A stretch of DNA of 64,000 nt, taken from Alphaproteobacteria bacterium (lineage in GTDB: Bacteria > Pseudomonadota > Alphaproteobacteria > Acetobacterales > Acetobacteraceae). Below the pieces are notes generated by a model. It was given only the letters and a program-made list of their open reading frames with translations, had not been told where the DNA came from and did no database searches. Position numbers and translations under genes: made by a program. Shown here one piece after another: positions 1 through 9,861 of the stretch (the first letter of the stretch is position 1; every line of letters begins with the position of its first letter). The stretch lies in assembly GCA_026400815.1 (NCBI GenBank), contig JAPLOI010000076.1, forward strand, positions 61,218-125,217, given 5' to 3'.

Positions 1-2
1 TC

Positions 3-1229
3 TTCCTGTGGGATCACTGGGTGCCGGCGACGAACGCCACCGCCCGCCAGCAGATCGCGGCCTGGGCCGAGCGCAACAAGGTTGAGGTGAAGCTGGACTT
101 CATCACCTCGCAGGGCAACCAGACGCTGCTGACCATCAACGCGCAGGCGCAGGCCCGGCGCGGCCATGACATCATCACCATCGCCAACTGGAACGTGCGC
201 GACCACGCGGACAAGTTGGAGCCGGTGGACGATATCGTTGGCCGCCTGATCGCCAAGCACGGCGCCACCAACGACGTGGCCAACTACTTCGGCCGCGAAA
301 AGGGCAAGTGGCTGGCGGTTCCCTCTTCCTGGGGCACGCAGAACAAGGGCCCGGCCGGGCGCATCTCCCTGTTCAAGGAGCATGCCGGCCTCGACCTGCA
401 GAAGATGTACCCGACCTCGCCGACCGAGACCCCGGAGTCCAAGGAATGGACGATGGACGCTATGCTGAAGGCTGCGGAGGCCATGTTCAAGGCCGGCAAG
501 CCGTTCGGCATTGGCATGGGCACCACGGCGGACAGCGTGGACACCTGGGGCTCCATCCTGGCCTCGTTCGGCGCCGAGATGGTGGATTCCAGCGGCAAGA
601 TCCAGATCCGCTCGGCGGCGATGCGCCAGGCGATCGAGTACTGCCAGAAGCTGATCCGCTTCCTGCCGGCCGATGCGCAGAGCTGGGACGATAGCTCGAA
701 TAACCGCGCGCTGATCTCTGGCGCGTCGTCGTTCATCTACAACCCGCCGTCGGCCTGGGCGGTTGCGACCCGCGATGCGCCGGCCGTGGCGCAGGATGTG
801 TGGCACCTGGCTCCCCCGGCTGGTCCGAAGGGGCGCTTCGTTCCGCACAACATCAACTTCTGGGGCATCTGGCAGTTCGCGCAGAACAAGACCGCTGCGA
901 AGGACCTGATCGAGTACCTGATGCAGGAAGAACTGGTGGATGCGCGCTGCATCGCTTCCATGGGCTATGACCTGCCGCCGTACGAGAAGCTGACCCAGTC
1001 CAAGGCGTGGGACGACATCGGGCCGCCGAAGGGCACGGTGTACAACTACCCCGTGCGCGGCTGGCATGGTGCAAAGACCCACGTGGCGCACGCCCCGGCC
1101 CCGGCGGAAATCGCGGTGCAGATCTACAACCGCGGCACCTTCCCGACGATGCTGGCGAAGCTGAAGGCCGGCGAGACGATCGACCAGGTGATCACCTGGG
1201 GCAATCGCGAGCTGGAAGGCTTCCTGTAA
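3..1229 (+). CDS. ABC transporter extracellular solute-binding protein (family 1), 5' partial
   Basis: Periplasmic sugar-type binding protein that would deliver a carbohydrate or polyol to the permeases encoded just downstream. The frame is open from base 3, reading F-L-W-D-H-W-V-P-A-T before the first possible internal start at 21, so the true start and signal peptide lie outside the window. About 408 residues remain. The residue pattern (DIITIANWNVRDHADKLEP near the N end, PSSWGTQNKGPAGR, a long alpha/beta body, C-terminal GWHGAKTHVAHAPAP) fits family-1 solute-binding proteins. The family is known for oligosaccharide, glycerol-phosphate and polyol ligands; the ligand here cannot be read from sequence. 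The following two permeases and a UgpC/MalK-type ATPase on the same strand support the assignment. Confidence 0.85.
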   Translation, partial: FLWDHWVPATNATARQQIAAWAERNKVEVKLDFITSQGNQTLLTINAQAQARRGHDIITIANWNVRDHADKLEPVDDIVGRLIAKHGATNDVANYFGREKGKWLAVPSSWGTQNKGPAGRISLFKEHAGLDLQKMYPTSPTETPESKEWTMDAMLKAAEAMFKAGKPFGIGMGTTADSVDTWGSILASFGAEMVDSSGKIQIRSAAMRQAIEYCQKLIRFLPADAQSWDDSSNNRALISGASSFIYNPPSAWAVATRDAPAVAQDVWHLAPPAGPKGRFVPHNINFWGIWQFAQNKTAAKDLIEYLMQEELVDARCIASMGYDLPPYEKLTQSKAWDDIGPPKGTVYNYPVRGWHGAKTHVAHAPAPAEIAVQIYNRGTFPTMLAKLKAGETIDQVITWGNRELEGFL

Positions 1230-1243
1230 GCCTTGATGCTTGC

Positions 1244-1280
1244 CCCTGCCGGTGCCCGGATTCTGGCACCGGCAGGGTTT
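1244..1280 (+). terminator. Strong stem-loop after the solute-binding protein gene
   Basis: A perfect 13-bp inverted repeat (1244-1256 with 1265-1277, 8-nt loop) is followed by TTT and then C residues. It lies between the binding-protein gene and the first permease gene. Such hairpins commonly act as partial terminators or 3' stabilisers so that the binding protein is made in excess over the membrane parts. The short T-run argues for attenuation, not a full stop. Confidence 0.6.
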
Positions 1281-1349
1281 CCCCCTTCATGACGGCGTGA
1301 TCGCTCCTTCGGGGCCGTCGTGCCGCATCCGCTTGATGGAGACCCCTTC

Positions 1350-2297
1350 ATGGCAGACGGTAGCACCATGGTGGTCGGAGCGCCTGCAGCAACCTCGCCG
1401 ACACCGCGACAGGCCGGCAGCATGAAGCAGTTGGCGCGCCGCCGGTCCTTGGCCGCGCTGGCGCTGTGTTCGCCGCTGATCCTGCTGATCGTTTGCCTGA
1501 AGATCTATCCGACCTTCTACGCCGTCTTCCTGAGCATGCTTGACCGGAAGATGAACAACTTCGTCGGGTTCGACAATTTCGCCTTCATGATCAGCCGGCC
1601 GAGCTTCCAGCTGGTGATCTTCCAGTCCGTGCTGTTCGCGGTGACGGCGGTGATCCTGAAGGCCTTCCTGGGCTTTGTGCTGGCCCACCTGATGCACAAC
1701 ATCCGCGGCCGCAATGAGCGCGTGTGGCGCGGGCTGCTGCTGGTGCCGTGGGTGATTCCGCTCTCGCTTTCCACGCTCACCTGGTGGTGGCTGTTCGACC
1801 CCTCCTACTCCGCGTTCAACTGGACGCTGAACATGCTGGGCTTCGAGGATATCGCGTTCCTCGGCACGGTATGGAACGCGCGCCTCTCGGTGATCGCGGT
1901 GAACGTGTGGTTCGGCGCGCCCTTCTTCATGATCATGTATCTGGCGGCGCTGAAGTCGGTGCCCGAGCAGCTTTATGAGGCGGCCTCGATCGATGGCGCC
2001 ACCGCGGTGCAGCGGCTGTTCTTCATCACCATCCCGATGATGCGCAACATCATCCTGATCACGGTGCTCTACAGCCTAATCGTGACCTTCGCCGACTTCG
2101 ACATCGTGCGCATCCTGACCAATGGCGGGCCGCAGGACGGCACGCATCTGTTCGCCACCTACGCGTTCGTGGTGGGCATCCAGTCCGGCAACATTCCGCG
2201 TGGCGCCACGGTGAGCCTGTTCATGTTCCCGATCCTGGCCACGCTCGCGTTCTTCGTGCTGCGCGACGTGATGAAGCGCAACAAGGAGATGGCGTGA
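1350..2297 (+). CDS. Sugar ABC transporter permease (MalF/UgpA type)
   Basis: Inner-membrane permease subunit of the importer, 315 residues. Several hydrophobic helices are visible (for example residues about 35-57, 95-120, 130-155), and the binding-protein-dependent transport signature is present around EAASIDGATAVQRLFFITIP, the EAA loop that contacts the ATPase. The ATG at 1350 is chosen because GGAG lies 8 nt upstream; a GTG at 1320 in the same frame has no good ribosome site. The stop overlaps the next start as TGATG at 2295-2299, so the two permeases are translationally coupled. Confidence 0.9.
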   Translation: MADGSTMVVGAPAATSPTPRQAGSMKQLARRRSLAALALCSPLILLIVCLKIYPTFYAVFLSMLDRKMNNFVGFDNFAFMISRPSFQLVIFQSVLFAVTAVILKAFLGFVLAHLMHNIRGRNERVWRGLLLVPWVIPLSLSTLTWWWLFDPSYSAFNWTLNMLGFEDIAFLGTVWNARLSVIAVNVWFGAPFFMIMYLAALKSVPEQLYEAASIDGATAVQRLFFITIPMMRNIILITVLYSLIVTFADFDIVRILTNGGPQDGTHLFATYAFVVGIQSGNIPRGATVSLFMFPILATLAFFVLRDVMKRNKEMA

Positions 2298-3193
2298 TGA
2301 GTGCTTCCGCCACCGCCGGCAACCTGCCGGTCCCGAAGGCGAAGGTCGGCAGCATGGAGAAGCAGCGCCGCATGGCGCTGTGGGCCAGCTACATCGCGCT
2401 GACCTTCTTCGTGATCATCTTCCTGATCCCGCCCTTCTACATGATCATCACCAGCCTGAAGACCTCGGCTGAGATCTCGGCCCAGGCGGGCAATCCGTGG
2501 ATCGTGCAGAACCCGACCTTCGACAATTACTGGGAGCTGATGACCAACGCCGCCTTCCAGCGGTATTTCATCAACTCCGTCTGGGTCACGGCCGTGACCG
2601 TGACGCTGAGCATGACGATCGCGATCCTGGCGGCGTTCAGCCTCTCGCGCATGGGGTTCAAGGGCAGCCAGGTGCTCTCCACCGGCGTGTTCCTCACCTA
2701 CCTCGTGCCGCCGTCGCTGCTGTTCATCCCGTTGTTCCAGATCCTGGGCTGGCTGGGGCTGATCAATTCCACCTGGGCGCTGGTGCTGCTGTTCCCGACT
2801 CTGGCGGTGCCGTTCTGCACCTGGATCATGATCGGCTACTTCAGCTCGATCCCGAAGGAGCTGGACGAGGCCGCGCTGATCGACGGGGCGAGCTATCCGC
2901 AGATCCTGATCCAGATCTTCATCCCGGTGGCGCTGCCCGGCATCATCGCGGCGACGATCTTCGCCTTCACCGTAGCCTGGGGGGCCTTCCTGTATCCGCT
3001 CGCCTATCTCTACAGTGCGGACCAGGCGACGCTGACGGTGGGCATCGTGCGTGAGCTGATCAAGGGCGACGTGTTCGCCTGGGGCATGATCATGGCCGCT
3101 TGCGCCATGGCCGCCGCACCGCCGATCATCATCTACACGTTCCTGATGGACTACTACATTGCCGGCCTGACCGCCGGCGCCACCAAGGGTTGA
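2297..3193 (+). CDS. Sugar ABC transporter permease (MalG/UgpE type)
   Basis: Second membrane subunit, 298 residues. The EAA motif is seen as DEAALIDGASYPQILIQIFI, near residues 193-212, and the first hydrophobic helix is near residues 33-55. The start ATG at 2297 shares its A with the stop of the preceding permease; a GTG three bases upstream is the alternative. It pairs with the preceding permease to form the heterodimeric channel of a carbohydrate importer of the MalFG/UgpAE class. Confidence 0.9.
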   Translation: MSASATAGNLPVPKAKVGSMEKQRRMALWASYIALTFFVIIFLIPPFYMIITSLKTSAEISAQAGNPWIVQNPTFDNYWELMTNAAFQRYFINSVWVTAVTVTLSMTIAILAAFSLSRMGFKGSQVLSTGVFLTYLVPPSLLFIPLFQILGWLGLINSTWALVLLFPTLAVPFCTWIMIGYFSSIPKELDEAALIDGASYPQILIQIFIPVALPGIIAATIFAFTVAWGAFLYPLAYLYSADQATLTVGIVRELIKGDVFAWGMIMAACAMAAAPPIIIYTFLMDYYIAGLTAGATKG

Positions 3194-3263
3194 CCGCGCA
3201 CCGCGGGTTTGGACCAAACGATAGCCGCGCGGTGCTGCGGCTCAACGAGGAGAAGTGACGGCA

Positions 3264-4361
<1,098 letters not shown>

Positions 4362-4385
4362 TCGGGCACCCTGCCCTCTTGCATC

Positions 4386-4427
4386 GCGGCCGATCGGACG
4401 CCACCGTCCGGTCGGCCGCTTTGCGTT
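4386..4427 (+). terminator. Terminator after the ABC importer genes
   Basis: A 15-bp stem with one G.T mismatch (4386-4400 with 4405-4419, loop CCAC) is followed by TTTGCGTTT. Its position directly after the ATPase stop and before the SDR ribosome site suggests it ends or attenuates the transporter transcript. Efficiency is uncertain because the T-tract is interrupted. Confidence 0.6.
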
Positions 4428-4454
4428 TGCGGCCTATCACGAGGAGGAACGGCA

Positions 4455-5225
4455 ATGCCCGCATTGAATGGCAAAACAGCTTGGGTCACCGGCGCGGGAA
4501 CCGGCATCGGCCGCGCGATCGCGGTGGAGTTGGCCCGCGCCGGTTGCAAGGTGGGGCTCTCCGGCCGCACGCGCGGCACGCTGGACGAAACGGCGGCGGC
4601 AATCCGCAGCGAGGGCGGCATCTGCACCATCGCCACCTGCGATGTGGGCCATGCCGGGCAGGTGGATGCGGCCTGGAACGCGGTGGTGGCCGAGTTCGGC
4701 GACATCGACATCCTGGTGAACAATGCCGGCTGGAACACGCCGAACCGCGCCTGGAAGCAGCTGACGCCGGAGATCGTGCAGCAGATGGTGGGGGCGAACC
4801 TGACCGGGCCGTTCCTGTGCACGATGAAGGTGCTGCCGGCGATGCGCACCCAGCGCGACGGCGTGGTGGTGAACGTGGCCTCCCTGGCCGCCACCGGGAT
4901 CTTCATGGTCTCGGGCGTGTCCTACACCGCCACCAAGCACGCCGCGCGGGCGATGAGCCTCTCCCTGAACGCCGAGGAAGGCATTCACGGCATCCGCGCC
5001 GTGTGCATCAACCCCGGCGAGGTGGAAACGCCGATCATGGACAAGCGGCCGCAGCCGCCCTCGGCCGAGGCGCGCGCGCTGATGGTGCAGCCCGAGGACG
5101 TGGCCGCGGCGGTGCTGTTCGCCTGCACCCTGCCGCCGCGCAGCTGCGTGAGCGAGCTGACCATCGTGCCGACGGACAACAATTTCTATCGTGCCGATGC
5201 GACGGCGATTGCCGCGCGGAGCTAA
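4455..5225 (+). CDS. SDR family NAD(P)-dependent oxidoreductase
   Basis: Classical short-chain dehydrogenase of 256 residues. The nucleotide-binding motif TGAGTGIG is at residues 12-19, NNAGW near 91, the catalytic serine lies in NVASLAATG and the YxxxK pair in SYTATKHAARA. After the active site comes NPGEVETPIM, the usual SDR cofactor-side loop. The ribosome site GAGGAGGAA lies 6 nt before the ATG. The substrate is unknown; its position after a sugar importer suggests oxidation of an imported sugar or polyol derivative. A palindromic repeat (5234-5355) separates it from the next dehydrogenase gene. Confidence 0.88.
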   Translation: MPALNGKTAWVTGAGTGIGRAIAVELARAGCKVGLSGRTRGTLDETAAAIRSEGGICTIATCDVGHAGQVDAAWNAVVAEFGDIDILVNNAGWNTPNRAWKQLTPEIVQQMVGANLTGPFLCTMKVLPAMRTQRDGVVVNVASLAATGIFMVSGVSYTATKHAARAMSLSLNAEEGIHGIRAVCINPGEVETPIMDKRPQPPSAEARALMVQPEDVAAAVLFACTLPPRSCVSELTIVPTDNNFYRADATAIAARS

Positions 5226-5233
5226 GAAAGCGG

Positions 5234-5355
5234 CTCTTTTTTGAAAAAAAGAACCAAAAAACTTTTGATCATTGGCACGCGTGCTGGGTGACCAGCACGC
5301 GTGCCAGTCGGAAAAGTCTTTTTGCTTCTTTTTCTTCAGAAAAAGAAGACTCTTG
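5234..5355. repeat. Dispersed intergenic repeat family A, copy 1
   Basis: An element of about 120 bp between the SDR and Ldh-family genes. The A/T-rich left arm (5234-5266) and right arm (5311-5354) are close to reverse complements of each other. Between them sits a perfect 14-bp GC-rich hairpin (5274-5287 with 5292-5305, loop GTGA). The right arm itself holds a perfect 11-bp hairpin (5325-5335 with 5338-5348). Both arms recur essentially letter for letter at 54537-54660 and the right arm, inverted, at 61563-61600, but the central hairpin differs in every copy. Confidence 0.85.
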
Positions 5356-5382
5356 CTGGAACAAGAAACCAGGGAAACGACC

Positions 5383-6483
5383 ATGGCCGACCTGCCCACC
5401 CATCTGATTGCCGTCGACACGCTGCAGCGCTTCGTGGGCGACATCTTCGTCGCCGCCGGCACCGGCCGTGCCGAGGGCGACCGGATTGCCCATCACCTGA
5501 TCGGCGCCAACCTTACGGGGCACGACAGCCATGGCGTGATCCGCGTGCCGCGCTACGTGCAGAACCTGAAGGACGGCGACGTCACCGCGGGTGCGAAGAT
5601 CACCATCGTCACCGAAGGCCCGACCCATGCGGTGATCGACGGCAACATGGGCTTCGGCCAGACAGTGGGGCCGCAGGCGGTGGATTTCGGCATCGCCAAG
5701 GCCAAGCAGGCCGGCATGTGCATCATCGCGCTGCGCGCCTCCGGCCATATCGGGCGCATCGGCGATTGGGGCGAGCGGGCGGCGGAGCAGGGGCTGGTCT
5801 CGCTGCATTTCGTGAACGTGTACCAGGGCCAGCTGGTGGCGCCGTTCGGCGGCGTGGACCGGCGCTTCTCCACCAACCCCGTGTGCATCGCGATCCCGAT
5901 GGAGAACGGCCAGCCTCCGCTGCTGCTGGATTTCGCCACTTCCGTGGTGGCCGAAGGCAAGGTGCTGGTGGCCAGCAATGGCGGCAAGCCGCTGCCGGGC
6001 GATGCGCTGATCGGACCGGACGGCAAGATGTCCGATGATCCCGCGGTGCTCTATGGGCCGCTCACGCCCGGCGGGCCGCGCAGCGCCGGCAACGGGCCGG
6101 GCGCGATCCGCGCCTTCGGCGACCACAAGGGCAGCGGCATCGCCTTCATGTGCGAGATCCTGGCCGGCGTGCTGACCGGGGGCGGCACCTCCGGGCCGGT
6201 GGATCCCGATCGCACCCGCCGGCGCATCGCCAACGGCATGTTCTCGATTTACCTGGACCCGAACCGCTTCGGCTCCAGCAACTTCGTGGCCGAGGCGCGC
6301 GAGTACGCCAACTACGTCAAGGCCTCGCGCCTGGCCGAAGGGGTGGACGAGGTGCTGGTGCCCGGCGAGCCCGAGGCCCGGGCGCGGGCGGACCGGCTGG
6401 CCAATGGCGTGCCACTGCAGGTGGATACCTGGCAGAGCATCGTGGACACGGCGCGGGCGCTGGGGCTCAACCCGCCGAACTGA
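5383..6483 (+). CDS. Ldh family (malate/L-lactate/YiaK-type) NAD(P)-dependent dehydrogenase
   Basis: Oxidoreductase of the malate/L-sulfolactate/ureidoglycolate dehydrogenase family, 366 residues, which is the usual size. Family marks include HDSHGVIRVPRYV near residue 47, the SGHIGRIG segment near 122, FSTNPVCIAIP near 163, LLLDFATS near 183, and DHKGSGIAFMCEIL near 247. ATG at 5383 is chosen because the preceding bases are the intergenic repeat; upstream in-frame codons translate that repeat. Members reduce 2-oxo acids or oxidise 2-hydroxy acids; here it may act with the SDR and sugar importer in a catabolic route, which is inference from position. Confidence 0.88.
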   Translation: MADLPTHLIAVDTLQRFVGDIFVAAGTGRAEGDRIAHHLIGANLTGHDSHGVIRVPRYVQNLKDGDVTAGAKITIVTEGPTHAVIDGNMGFGQTVGPQAVDFGIAKAKQAGMCIIALRASGHIGRIGDWGERAAEQGLVSLHFVNVYQGQLVAPFGGVDRRFSTNPVCIAIPMENGQPPLLLDFATSVVAEGKVLVASNGGKPLPGDALIGPDGKMSDDPAVLYGPLTPGGPRSAGNGPGAIRAFGDHKGSGIAFMCEILAGVLTGGGTSGPVDPDRTRRRIANGMFSIYLDPNRFGSSNFVAEAREYANYVKASRLAEGVDEVLVPGEPEARARADRLANGVPLQVDTWQSIVDTARALGLNPPN

Positions 6484-6494
6484 GGCCCCCCGCC

Positions 6495-7067
6495 CTACCC
6501 GGTCAGGGTTCGCGCGGCGGCTTGGATGCAGGCCTCGAACGCATCGAGGCTGGTCCAGGCCGCGCCGCGCGGCAGGTCGCGGGCCACGAGCACCCCGCCC
6601 GATGCCGCGATCGCGCCGTCGATCATCAGGTTGTCGTGCAGGGGCGCGAAATCCTCCACCAGCATGCCCTCGGCGTCGCGCCAGGTGCCGTCGGCCGCCT
6701 GGGTGGTGGCGAAGGCGGCGCGGGTGCGGGCAGCGAAGGGGGCTGCGGCATTGGACCAGCCGAAAACCGGGCGGCCGAGCGCGCGCATGAAGCCGAGTTC
6801 GAACACCGTGCCGGCATCGGCGCTGGGGCCGCGGAAGGGGGTGAGGTTGGCCACCAACGCGGCGCAACCGGCGATATGCGCCTCGTTGCGGCGGGCGATG
6901 CGGTAGGCTTCCGGCAGCCCGGCCCAGTCCGCGGGATCGCCGCCGGCGAGATCGTCCAGCGGCGAGACGCCGATGAGGCCATGGCCGGCGCAGATCGCCT
7001 TCAGCGCCGCGGCACGGGCCAGCGGATCGGGCAGGAACACGTCGGGGCCGGCGAGATAGACGCGCAT
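6495..7067 (-). CDS. Nucleoside 2-deoxyribosyltransferase
   Basis: Enzyme of 190 residues that would cleave or exchange the N-glycosidic bond of 2'-deoxynucleosides in salvage. The N-terminal MRVYLAGPDVFLPDP is the family's substrate-binding start, NLTPFRGPSADAGTVFELGF (about residues 93-112) carries the catalytic glutamate region, and DNLMIDGA near residue 144 is the C-terminal family motif. Start at 7067 places the conserved first strand at residue 2. The gene converges on the Ldh-family gene, with only 11 bases between the two stops. Confidence 0.85.
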   Translation of the reverse strand: MRVYLAGPDVFLPDPLARAAALKAICAGHGLIGVSPLDDLAGGDPADWAGLPEAYRIARRNEAHIAGCAALVANLTPFRGPSADAGTVFELGFMRALGRPVFGWSNAAAPFAARTRAAFATTQAADGTWRDAEGMLVEDFAPLHDNLMIDGAIAASGGVLVARDLPRGAAWTSLDAFEACIQAAARTLTG

Positions 7068-7116
7068 GGGCGCATGTTGCCCTGGCAGGCGGCGCAACAG
7101 AAGTGCCGAGTGGTGG

Positions 7117-8520
7117 TCAGGTGGCGGGAAGCCAGGCGAGCAGCGCCGCACGGCTGCGCGCGAAGGTCTCGGGCAGGGAAGCGGCGGCGGAGCGGGTGAT
7201 GGCGGCGTCCTGCTGGCGTGCGGCGGTGAGGGTGGCGCGGGCCTCCCGCTCCACCTGGGCCAGGCCGTAGCTGCCGGCCATGCCGGCCAGGGCGTGGGCC
7301 TCATGCTCCACCTCGGCTGGGTCGGCGTTCGCGAAGGCGGAGCGCAGGGCGGCGAGGCGCTCCTCCATGTCGTCCAGGCATTGGCGGCACAGCGTGCCCA
7401 GCACGGCGGGCGGCAGGTCCCGGCGCAGCTCCTCCAGCCGGGCGGTGTTCAGCAAGCCCGGCACCAGTGGGGCGGGTATCGGCGCGGCGGAGGGCACAAG
7501 ACGGGCCGCACCCTGTTGCAGCACGTCGCGCAGCACGGCGGCAGGCACCGGCTTGGTCAGCATGCCCTGCATGCCGGCGGCGAGGCAGCGGGCGCCGTCT
7601 TCCTCGCCGGTGTTGGCGGTCAGGGCGTAGATCGGCACGCGGCCGGCATGGCCCGGCAGGGCGCGCATCCGGCGGGCGGCGTCGTAGCCGCTCATCTCCG
7701 GCATCATCAGGTCCATCAGCACGAGGTCGTAGGGCGTGCGCGCCGCCAGGGCGAGCGCCTCCGCGCCCGAGGACGAGATATCCACGCGATGGCCTTCGCG
7801 GCGCAGCTGGGTGGCGGTGACCACCTGGTTCACCTTCATGTCCTCCACCAGCAGCACAAGGTTGCGGCGCGGGCGGCCCGGGGCGGGCACAGGTGCTGCG
7901 GCAGCCTGCACCACGGGCGCGGGTTGCGGCTGGGCAGCCGGCGGTGCGGGCGGCCGATGGCGGGTGGTGACATCGGTGCAGCGCAGCAGCAGCGCGCCGC
8001 CCGGCAAGGCCTGCAACCGCACCTCCACGATCGCGCCATCGGGCCGGTGCCGCAGCTGCGGGAAGGCGGCCGGCCCGCGCTCCAGCAGGGCGAGTTGGCG
8101 AACCACCTCCTGATCAACATCGACCAGCCCGAACTCGCCGGCCTCGGCGACGAGGCGCAGCAGGGAGGCGAGTGTGGCGCCCTCGCGCGGCATGTCCTCC
8201 GGCAGGCCGGACAGCTCGGCAAAGCGGTGGTTCCAGTGGATCACGCGCTGGTCGCGATCGGCGACCAGTATTCCCTCCTCCAGCGCCTCCAGCGCCGTAT
8301 CGAGCCAGGCGGCACGGGAGGCCGCGCGCATGCGGGCCGAGGCTTCCTCATGCCGTGCGGTGGTAAGCCGGGCCGCCTCGCGGCGCAGCCGGGAGAGGCG
8401 TTGGGCAAGCCAGGCAATAGCCCCGAACAGCAGCGCCGCCGGGAGGGCGAGCAGCTCGATAAGGTCGAGCACGCTCATGCCGGTGCACGCGGGCTTGCGG
8501 CGGGGCGCCCGCGGTGCCAT
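7117..8520 (-). CDS. Membrane-anchored PAS - receiver - HPt signalling protein without a kinase domain
   Basis: A 467-residue phosphorelay protein. Order: one transmembrane helix (about 18-40), a short coiled segment, a PAS-like sensor (about 75-185, with GILVADRDQRVIHWNHRF), a Pro/Ala-rich linker (187-217), a receiver domain (220-338; acidic pocket LLVEDMKVN, phospho-acceptor D270 in LVLMDLMMPEMSG, conserved K in LTKPV) and an HPt domain (about 360-465, with H409 in HALAGMAGSYGL). No HisKA or HATPase_c motifs are present, so it must receive phosphate from another kinase. Start at 8520 has AGGGG about 6 nt upstream; 8478 (MSVLDLIELL) is an alternative. It diverges from icd. Confidence 0.8.
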   Translation of the reverse strand: MAPRAPRRKPACTGMSVLDLIELLALPAALLFGAIAWLAQRLSRLRREAARLTTARHEEASARMRAASRAAWLDTALEALEEGILVADRDQRVIHWNHRFAELSGLPEDMPREGATLASLLRLVAEAGEFGLVDVDQEVVRQLALLERGPAAFPQLRHRPDGAIVEVRLQALPGGALLLRCTDVTTRHRPPAPPAAQPQPAPVVQAAAAPVPAPGRPRRNLVLLVEDMKVNQVVTATQLRREGHRVDISSSGAEALALAARTPYDLVLMDLMMPEMSGYDAARRMRALPGHAGRVPIYALTANTGEEDGARCLAAGMQGMLTKPVPAAVLRDVLQQGAARLVPSAAPIPAPLVPGLLNTARLEELRRDLPPAVLGTLCRQCLDDMEERLAALRSAFANADPAEVEHEAHALAGMAGSYGLAQVEREARATLTAARQQDAAITRSAAASLPETFARSRAALLAWLPAT

Positions 8521-8583
8521 TGAAAGCCCCTGATTCCGCACAGGCCGCAACGGGCGGCTGACGCTGCATGAGATGAGGACGGC

Positions 8584-9804
8584 ATGGCGAAGATCAAGGT
8601 GAAGACCCCGGTCGTGGAGCTGGACGGGGATGAGATGACCCGGATCATCTGGGGCTTCATCAAGGACAAGCTCATCCTGCCCTACCTCGACGTCGATCTG
8701 AAGTACTACGACCTCGGCATCGAGTATCGCGACCAGACCGACGACCAGGTCACCGTCGACGCGGCCAATGCCATCAAGCAGTACGGCGTGGGCGTCAAGT
8801 GCGCCACCATCACGCCGGACGAGCAGCGGGTGGAGGAGTTCAAGCTGAAGAAGATGTGGCGGTCGCCCAACGGCACCATCCGCAACATCCTCGACGGCAC
8901 GATCTTCCGCGAGCCAATTATCTGTACGAACGTGCCGCGCCTGGTGCCGCACTGGACCCAGCCGATCGTGATCGGCCGCCATGCCTATGGCGACATCTAC
9001 CGCGCCACCGAAACCAAGATCCCCGGCCCCGGCAAGGTGACGCTGACCTACCAGCCGGCCGACGGTTCCCCGGCGCAGGTGATGGACGTGCACGACTTCA
9101 AGGGCCCCGGCGTCGCCATGGGCATGCACAACACCTCGGCCTCTATCTCGGGCTTCGCGCGCGCCACCTTCAACTACGGCCTCGCGCGCCGGTACCCGGT
9201 GTACCTGTCGACCAAGAACACGATCCTCAAGGCCTATGACGGCACCTTCAAGGACATCTTCCAGGACATCTTCGACCGCGAGTTCGCCGGGAAGTTCAAG
9301 GAAGCCGGCCTGACCTACGAGCATCGCCTGATCGACGACATGGTCGCCTGCGCGATCAAGTGGGAAGGCGGCTATGTGTGGGCCTGCAAGAACTACGACG
9401 GCGACGTGCAGAGCGACATCGTGGCGCAGGGCTTCGGCTCGCTGGGCCTGATGACCTCGGTGCTGCTCAGCCCCGATGGCAACACGGTGGAGAGCGAGGC
9501 GGCGCACGGCACCGTGACGCGCCACTACCGCGAGCACCAGAAGGGCCGCGAGACCAGCACCAACCCGATCGCCTCCGTGTTCGCCTGGACGCGCGGCCTG
9601 ATCTATCGCGGCCGCTTCGACAACACGCCCGACGTGACGGCGTTTGCCGAAACGCTGGAGCGGGTGTGCATCGAGACGGTGGAAAGCGGCGCGATGACCA
9701 AGGACCTCGCGGTGCTGATCGGCAAGGACCAGCCCTGGCTGAACACCCAGGCCTTCCTCGCCCAGATCGATGAGAACCTGGGCAAGGCGATGGCCAAGGC
9801 CTGA
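8584..9804 (+). CDS. icd: NADP-dependent isocitrate dehydrogenase
   Basis: TCA-cycle enzyme that oxidises isocitrate to 2-oxoglutarate with NADP. At 406 residues it belongs to the eukaryote-like homodimeric class typical of alphaproteobacteria, not the E. coli-type class. Visible marks are the N-terminal [33 protein letters not shown] (isocitrate binding, residues about 95-113), the catalytic segment [30 protein letters not shown] and [17 protein letters not shown] (cofactor region). ATG at 8584 gives the normal start [16 protein letters not shown]. It is monocistronic, bounded by a divergent gene and a perfect terminator at 9832-9856. Confidence 0.96.
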   Translation: MAKIKVKTPVVELDGDEMTRIIWGFIKDKLILPYLDVDLKYYDLGIEYRDQTDDQVTVDAANAIKQYGVGVKCATITPDEQRVEEFKLKKMWRSPNGTIRNILDGTIFREPIICTNVPRLVPHWTQPIVIGRHAYGDIYRATETKIPGPGKVTLTYQPADGSPAQVMDVHDFKGPGVAMGMHNTSASISGFARATFNYGLARRYPVYLSTKNTILKAYDGTFKDIFQDIFDREFAGKFKEAGLTYEHRLIDDMVACAIKWEGGYVWACKNYDGDVQSDIVAQGFGSLGLMTSVLLSPDGNTVESEAAHGTVTRHYREHQKGRETSTNPIASVFAWTRGLIYRGRFDNTPDVTAFAETLERVCIETVESGAMTKDLAVLIGKDQPWLNTQAFLAQIDENLGKAMAKA

Positions 9805-9831
9805 GCCTTGCCACCAGACTTCGAGACGAAG

Positions 9832-9856
9832 GGCCCGCCGCGAGGCGGGCCTTTTT
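9832..9856 (+). terminator. Rho-independent terminator of icd
   Basis: A perfect 8-bp GC stem (9832-9839 with 9844-9851, loop GCGA) is followed directly by five T residues, 28 nt after the icd stop. This is a textbook intrinsic terminator. The next gene starts only 6 nt beyond the T-run. Confidence 0.9.
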
Positions 9857-9861
9857 CGTCA

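Noticed and set aside
8521..9537. Open frame on the minus strand that continues upstream of the PAS-REC-HPt gene and overlaps icd
   Set aside because: The extra part is His/Asp/Val-rich antisense of icd codons with no domain; the real gene starts at 8520 or 8478.
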